Part shown: positions 60,311-64,000 of the stretch, one piece after another
How the letters are laid out: every line of letters begins with the position of its first letter
How positions within the stretch are numbered: the first letter of the stretch is position 1
NCBI RefSeq assembly: GCF_020731285.1
Contig: NZ_JAJFOW010000027.1
Location: forward strand, 29,972 to 93,971
Reading direction: 5' to 3'
DNA length: 64,000 nucleotides
Source of the DNA: Cohnella baijiui
GTDB taxonomy: Bacteria > Bacillota > Bacilli > Paenibacillales > Paenibacillaceae
Made by a program: the position numbers and the translations under genes
The notes under the pieces: model-generated
What the model saw: the letters and a program-made list of their open reading frames with translations, nothing else
Told to the model about the DNA's origin: nothing
Database searches by the model: none

Positions 60311-62125
60311 ATGGCAGACAACGAACGCAAGCAAAGCCATATCCGCAATTTTTGCATCATCGCCCATATCGACCACGGCAAGTCGACGTTGGCCGACCGC
60401 ATATTGGAATATACCGGCACCCTGACCGCCCGCGAAATGCAGGAGCAGGTGCTCGATTCGATGGATCTGGAGCGCGAGCGCGGCATCACGATCAAGCTGC
60501 AGGCCGTGCGCCTCAAGTACAAGGCCGACGACGGCGAGATCTATACGCTCCATTTGATCGACACCCCGGGACACGTCGACTTCACGTACGAGGTGTCCCG
60601 AAGCCTGGCCGCCTGCGAAGGCGCGCTCTTGATCGTGGACGCGGCGCAGGGCATCGAGGCGCAAACGCTGGCGAACGTCTATCTCGCCCTCGACAACAAC
60701 CTGGAGATTCTCCCGGTCATCAACAAGATCGACCTTCCGAGCGCCGAGCCCGAGCGCGTCAAGCAGGAGGTCGAGGACGTCATCGGCCTGGACGCCAGCG
60801 AAGCCGTGCTGGCATCCGCGAAGAACGGCGTCGGCATCAAGGAAATTCTCGAGCAGGTCGTGCAGAAGGTGCCTGCGCCGCAGGGCGATCCGAACGCACC
60901 GCTCAAGGCGCTGATCTTCGACTCGCATTACGATGCGTACAAGGGCGTCATCTGCTACATTCGCGTGATCGACGGCTCGATCAAGGCCGGGACGCCGATC
61001 AAGTTCATGGCGACCGGGGCGACGTTCGACGTCGTCGAGGTCGGCACGTTCATGCCGCGCGCGACCGCGGTCCCCGAGCTCGGCCCGGGCGACGTCGGCT
61101 TCGTGACCGCGTCGATCAAGAACGTCAAGGACACGCGCGTGGGCGATACGATCACGAACGCCAAGCGGCCGACGGCCGAGTCGCTCCCGGGCTACCGCCG
61201 GATCAATCCGATGGTGTTCTGCGGCATGTACCCGATCGACTCCTCGGATTACAACGACTTGCGCGACGCGCTCGAGAAGCTGGAGCTGAACGACGCGTCC
61301 CTGCGCTTCGAGCCGGAGACGTCCCAGGCGCTCGGCTTCGGCTTCCGATGCGGCTTCCTCGGCATGCTCCATATGGAGATCATCCAGGAGCGGATCGAGC
61401 GGGAGTTCAACATTCCGCTCATCACGACGGCGCCGAGCGTTATTTACAAGGTGACGCTCACGAACGGCCAGCAGATCGACATCTCGAACCCGTCCGAATA
61501 CCCGGAGGCGGGCAAGCTGGAGTTCGTCGAAGAGCCTTACGTCAAGGCGTCCATCATCGTGCCGAAGGACTTCGTAGGCGCGATCATGGAGCTGTGCCAG
61601 GGCAAGCGCGGCGAGTTCATCGACATGCAGTATCTGGACGCCAACCGCGTCACGCTGAAGTACGAAATACCGCTGGCGGAAATCGTGTACGACTTTTTCG
61701 ATCAGCTCAAATCGAGCACGAAGGGCTACGCCTCGTTCGACTACGAGCTGTCCGGATACCGCCAGTCCAGCCTGGTCAAGATGGACATCCTGCTGAACGG
61801 CGAGCAGGTGGACGCGCTGTCGTTCATCGTGCACCGCGACCGCGCTTACCAGCGAGGACGCGTCATTTGCGAGAAGCTGAAGGATCTCATCCCGCGCCAA
61901 ATGTTCGAGGTGCCGATCCAGGCGGCCGTCGGCCAAAAGATCGTCTCCCGCGAGACGATCAAGGCGATGCGCAAAAACGTCCTCGCCAAGTGCTACGGCG
62001 GCGACATCTCGCGGAAGCGGAAGCTCCTCGAGAAGCAAAAGGAAGGCAAGAAGCGGATGAAGCAAGTCGGCAACGTCGAAGTGCCGCAGGAAGCGTTCAT
62101 GGCCGTGCTGAAGCTGGACGAGTAA
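60311..62125 (+). CDS. lepA: Elongation factor 4 (LepA)
   Basis: 604 residues. Translational GTPase: G1 AHIDHGKST (18-26), G2 ERGITIK, G3 DTPGHVDF, G4 NKIDLP, G5 SAKNG. The EF-G-like domains II, III and V are followed by the LepA-specific C-terminal domain (GGDISRKRKLLEKQKEGKKRMK in two parts). It promotes back-translocation or assists ribosome assembly. AAGGA 9 nt upstream sets ATG 60311; in-frame codons from 60275 lack an RBS. It is followed by hemW, as in B. subtilis. Confidence 0.98.
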   Translation: MADNERKQSHIRNFCIIAHIDHGKSTLADRILEYTGTLTAREMQEQVLDSMDLERERGITIKLQAVRLKYKADDGEIYTLHLIDTPGHVDFTYEVSRSLAACEGALLIVDAAQGIEAQTLANVYLALDNNLEILPVINKIDLPSAEPERVKQEVEDVIGLDASEAVLASAKNGVGIKEILEQVVQKVPAPQGDPNAPLKALIFDSHYDAYKGVICYIRVIDGSIKAGTPIKFMATGATFDVVEVGTFMPRATAVPELGPGDVGFVTASIKNVKDTRVGDTITNAKRPTAESLPGYRRINPMVFCGMYPIDSSDYNDLRDALEKLELNDASLRFEPETSQALGFGFRCGFLGMLHMEIIQERIEREFNIPLITTAPSVIYKVTLTNGQQIDISNPSEYPEAGKLEFVEEPYVKASIIVPKDFVGAIMELCQGKRGEFIDMQYLDANRVTLKYEIPLAEIVYDFFDQLKSSTKGYASFDYELSGYRQSSLVKMDILLNGEQVDALSFIVHRDRAYQRGRVICEKLKDLIPRQMFEVPIQAAVGQKIVSRETIKAMRKNVLAKCYGGDISRKRKLLEKQKEGKKRMKQVGNVEVPQEAFMAVLKLDE

Positions 62126-62181
62126 TCTTCGCCGGCCCGACGGCCCCGCTTGAACCCGCCTGACCGAATAGCGAGCCAGCG

Positions 62182-62211
62182 CTCTCCGGGGAAACGTCCC
62201 CGGAGAGTTTT
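62182..62211 (+). terminator. lepA terminator candidate
   Basis: A perfect 11-bp stem CTCTCCGGGGA/TCCCCGGAGAG with a 4-nt loop, followed by TTTT. Confidence 0.8.
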
Positions 62212-62296
62212 GGCATTTGGCACGCAGGCGAGGTTCGTGTAAGGTGAAGAGGATACGCGGCGGGACTTCCCGCCTTTGGAGGAGCTGAGTTTCACG

Positions 62297-63478
62297 ATGA
62301 CCGATACGGCCACGGCGCGGCCGCCGCTGCACGACTGGACGCCGCGCGCGCTATATATCCACATTCCTTTTTGCACAAATAAATGCTACTACTGCGACTT
62401 CAACTCCTATGTCGCGGCCGGGCAGCCGATCGACGCCTATCTGGATGCGCTGGAGCGGGAAATGGAGCGGACGGTAGCGGAGCTGCCGCCGGAGACAATC
62501 CGCAAGGTGTTCGTAGGCGGCGGCACGCCGACCGTGCTGACCCCGCCGCAGATGGCGCGGTTCCTCGCGGCGGTGAACCGTCATTTCCCAATCGCGCCGG
62601 ACGCCGAGTTCACGATGGAAGCGAATCCCGGCACGACGGATCCCGACAAGCTGGACGCCATGCGGGAGGGCGGCGTGAACCGCATCAGCTTCGGCGCGCA
62701 GACGTTCGACAACGGCCTGCTCGCCGCGATCGGCCGGATTCACGAGGCGGACGACGTCGTGAACAGCATTCGGAACGCCAAAGCCGCCGGCTTTTCCAAT
62801 CTGTCGATCGACCTGATGTTCGGACTGCCGCGCCAGACGCTGCAGCAGCTCGCCGACAGCGTGTCTCGAGCGCTGGAGCTCGATCTGCCCCATTATTCGC
62901 TCTACAGCCTGAAGGTCGAGGAAAACACGCTGTTCCACCGGCTTTACGAGCGGGGGGAGCTGCCGCTGCCCGAAGAGGAGACCGAGGTCGCGATGTTCGA
63001 GCACCTGCGGGAGCGGCTGGGCGGCGCGGGCTACGGGCATTACGAGATCAGCAACTTCGCCCGCCCGGGCTACGAGAGCCGCCACAACAGCACGTACTGG
63101 CACAACGAGCCCTACTACGGGCTGGGTGCGGGCGCGCACGGCTATGCGCAAGGGGAGCGCCACTTGAACGTGAAGGGCGTGCAGCCGTACATCGATGCCG
63201 CGAATCGCGGCTTGCCCCGCCTCGAGACGAATCCGGTCACGGTCCGCGAGGCGATGGAGGACTTTATGATGGTCGGTTTGCGCCTGCGCGCGGGCGTGCG
63301 GCAAGCCGACTTCGCCCGCCAATTCGCCGGCGTCCGGCTCGCGGACGCGTTCGGGACGGAGATCGCCCGGCTATTGGCGCAGGGTCTGCTCGAGGAGACG
63401 CCGGGCGAGGAAGGCTACCGCCTCAGCGAACGCGGCGTGCCGCTCGGCAACGAAGTGTTCGGCGCGTTTCTGGCATGA
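62297..63478 (+). CDS. hemW: Radical SAM heme chaperone HemW
   Basis: 393 residues. The CxxxCxxC [4Fe-4S] site is C26, C30, C33 (IPFCTNKCYYCDFNSY), then the SAM-binding GGGTPT and ISFGAQTF blocks. The C-terminal HemN-like domain has SNFARPGYESRHNSTYW and GLGAGAHGY. The site lacks the fourth Cys typical of true coproporphyrinogen dehydrogenase HemN, which supports the HemW (heme delivery) name. ATG 62297 has GGAGGAG at 12 nt; an in-frame TTG at 62276 is less likely. The stop overlaps the next start. Confidence 0.95.
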   Translation: MTDTATARPPLHDWTPRALYIHIPFCTNKCYYCDFNSYVAAGQPIDAYLDALEREMERTVAELPPETIRKVFVGGGTPTVLTPPQMARFLAAVNRHFPIAPDAEFTMEANPGTTDPDKLDAMREGGVNRISFGAQTFDNGLLAAIGRIHEADDVVNSIRNAKAAGFSNLSIDLMFGLPRQTLQQLADSVSRALELDLPHYSLYSLKVEENTLFHRLYERGELPLPEEETEVAMFEHLRERLGGAGYGHYEISNFARPGYESRHNSTYWHNEPYYGLGAGAHGYAQGERHLNVKGVQPYIDAANRGLPRLETNPVTVREAMEDFMMVGLRLRAGVRQADFARQFAGVRLADAFGTEIARLLAQGLLEETPGEEGYRLSERGVPLGNEVFGAFLA

Positions 63479-63759
63479 CTGGCCTCGAGCGGATGTCGTG
63501 CCGGCCCGGCTGCGGCGCCTGTTGCATCGTCGTTTCGATCTCGTCGCCGATTCCCGGCATGCCGGCGGGCAAACCGGCGGGCGTTCGGTGCGTGCAGCTG
63601 ACGAATGACAACCGCTGCCGCCTGTTCGGCAAGCCGGAACGCCCGGCCGTCTGCGGCAGTCTCGAGGCGTCGCCGGACATGTGCGGGACGCGCGACGAGG
63701 AGGCGTTCGCCTATTTGGCGGAGCTGGAACGGCTTACCGCGCCGCGGCGGGTGGAATAG
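63475..63759 (+). CDS. YkgJ-family cysteine cluster protein
   Basis: 94 residues with Cys arranged as CRPGCGACC (9-17), VRCVQL, NRCRLF, AVCGS and DMCGT, the zinc/iron-chelating CxxCxxC-type pattern of the YkgJ (DUF/UPF0153) family. Function unknown. The start ATG overlaps the hemW stop (ATGA), so it is translationally coupled. In B. subtilis hrcA follows hemW here; it may lie beyond the window. Confidence 0.85.
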   Translation: MTGLERMSCRPGCGACCIVVSISSPIPGMPAGKPAGVRCVQLTNDNRCRLFGKPERPAVCGSLEASPDMCGTRDEEAFAYLAELERLTAPRRVE

Positions 63760-64000
63760 GGAACAAGTTGTTCCCTAATTGGCCTGTCAGACGCAGCCTT
63801 GCGGAAATAGGGAACAAAAGGTTCCCTAATTGGCCTGTCAGACGCAGCCTTGCGGAAATAGGGAACAAGATGTTCCCTAATTGGGCTGTCGGACGCAGCA
63901 TCGCGGAAATAGGGAACAAAAGGTTCCCTAATTGGCCTGTCAGAAGCAGCCTCGCGGAAATAGGGAACAAGATGTTCCCTAATTGGCCTGTCAGACGCAG
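63755..64000. repeat. 51-bp tandem repeat with a hairpin in every unit (continues past the window)
   Basis: Units begin at 63755, 63806, 63857, 63908 and 63959, exactly 51 bp apart, so 4.8 copies are visible. Each has a hairpin AGGGAAC(A)...(T)GTTCCCT followed by AATTGGCCTGTCAGACGCAGC. Hairpin centres alternate: AAGTT, AAAAG, AAGAT, AAAAG, AAGAT. The first unit overlaps the ykgJ stop. Because 51 is a multiple of three, the minus strand stays open and encodes a 17-residue repeat, which is probably incidental. Confidence 0.9.

Noticed and set aside
59702..62332. 876-codon minus-strand frame opposite lepA
   Set aside because: Antisense shadow of a conserved GTPase; no motif of its own.
63734..63970. 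Minus-strand frame encoding a 17-residue peptide repeat
   Set aside because: It follows directly from a 51-bp DNA repeat with no stop in that frame; it is antisense to the end of a real gene and has no start signal within the window.
1..64000. CRISPR array, anti-phage system, tRNA or rRNA gene
   Set aside because: None found by eye. The only regular repeats (63755 onward) have constant, not variable, sequence between hairpins and no spacers.

Overview
The window looks like a chromosomal segment of a high-GC, endospore-forming member of the Bacillales, most likely Paenibacillaceae (Cohnella/Paenibacillus-like). This rests on spore genes (sigK, spoVACDE, gpr, spoIIP), a Bacillus subtilis-type gene order (yqeG-yqeH-aroE-yhbY-nadD-yqeK-rsfS-yqeM ... 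comER-comEA-comEB-comEC ... holA-rpsT-gpr ... spoIIP-yqxA ... lepA-hemW), strong GGAGG-type ribosome binding sites, many TTG/GTG starts, and a YesM/YesN-type sugar-sensing system. No rRNA, tRNA, CRISPR array, transposase or prophage was seen.

Layout. 0-9 kb: a truncated polysaccharide deacetylase, molybdate transporter genes modBA with a divergent fused HTH/solute-binding regulator (yvgK-like, no modC), ilvD, a deacetylase lipoprotein, a KapD-like exonuclease and an uninterrupted sigK. 9-12 kb: a co-directional set of DedA protein, phospholipid-N-methyltransferase-like enzyme, response regulator and histidine kinase. 12-14 kb: spoVAC-spoVAD-spoVAE. 14-18.6 kb: MoxR ATPase, DUF58 protein and membrane transglutaminase in an overlapping operon. 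18.7-24.9 kb: the yqe housekeeping operon (ribosome assembly, shikimate, NAD, Ap4A turnover). 25.1-27.9 kb: a T-box leader and leuS. 28-33 kb: comER (reverse), comEA, comEB, comEC. 33.2-35 kb: an ECF sigma factor and zinc anti-sigma factor. 35-37.7 kb: holA, rpsT (reverse), gpr.

38-43.6 kb is a gene graveyard. It holds fragments of a YesM-like kinase, two sugar permeases, a GH113-like mannanase and an AGE-family epimerase around an intact LacI regulator, read here as a collapsed beta-mannan utilisation locus. These are followed by fragments of a MocR regulator, an EamA transporter and a PaaI-type thioesterase, with unusual intergenic repeats. 43.9-45.1 kb carries a second-type methionine aminopeptidase and a GNAT acetyltransferase. 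45.4-55.8 kb is an intact sugar-responsive system: sensor kinase, AraC-type regulator, lipoprotein binding protein, two permeases, an unrecognised 680-residue enzyme-like cytoplasmic protein and a DUF4185-like lipoprotein with a discoidin-like domain.

From 56 kb the conserved order resumes: spoIIP, yqxA, an Smr-less MutS2-like ATPase, lepA, hemW and a small cysteine-cluster protein. The window ends inside a 51-bp tandem hairpin repeat. The 38-56 kb block therefore sits as an accessory insertion between gpr and spoIIP, which are adjacent in B. subtilis. The best candidate for an undescribed system is the 45.4-55.8 kb glycan module, because its two terminal proteins have no function I can assign.
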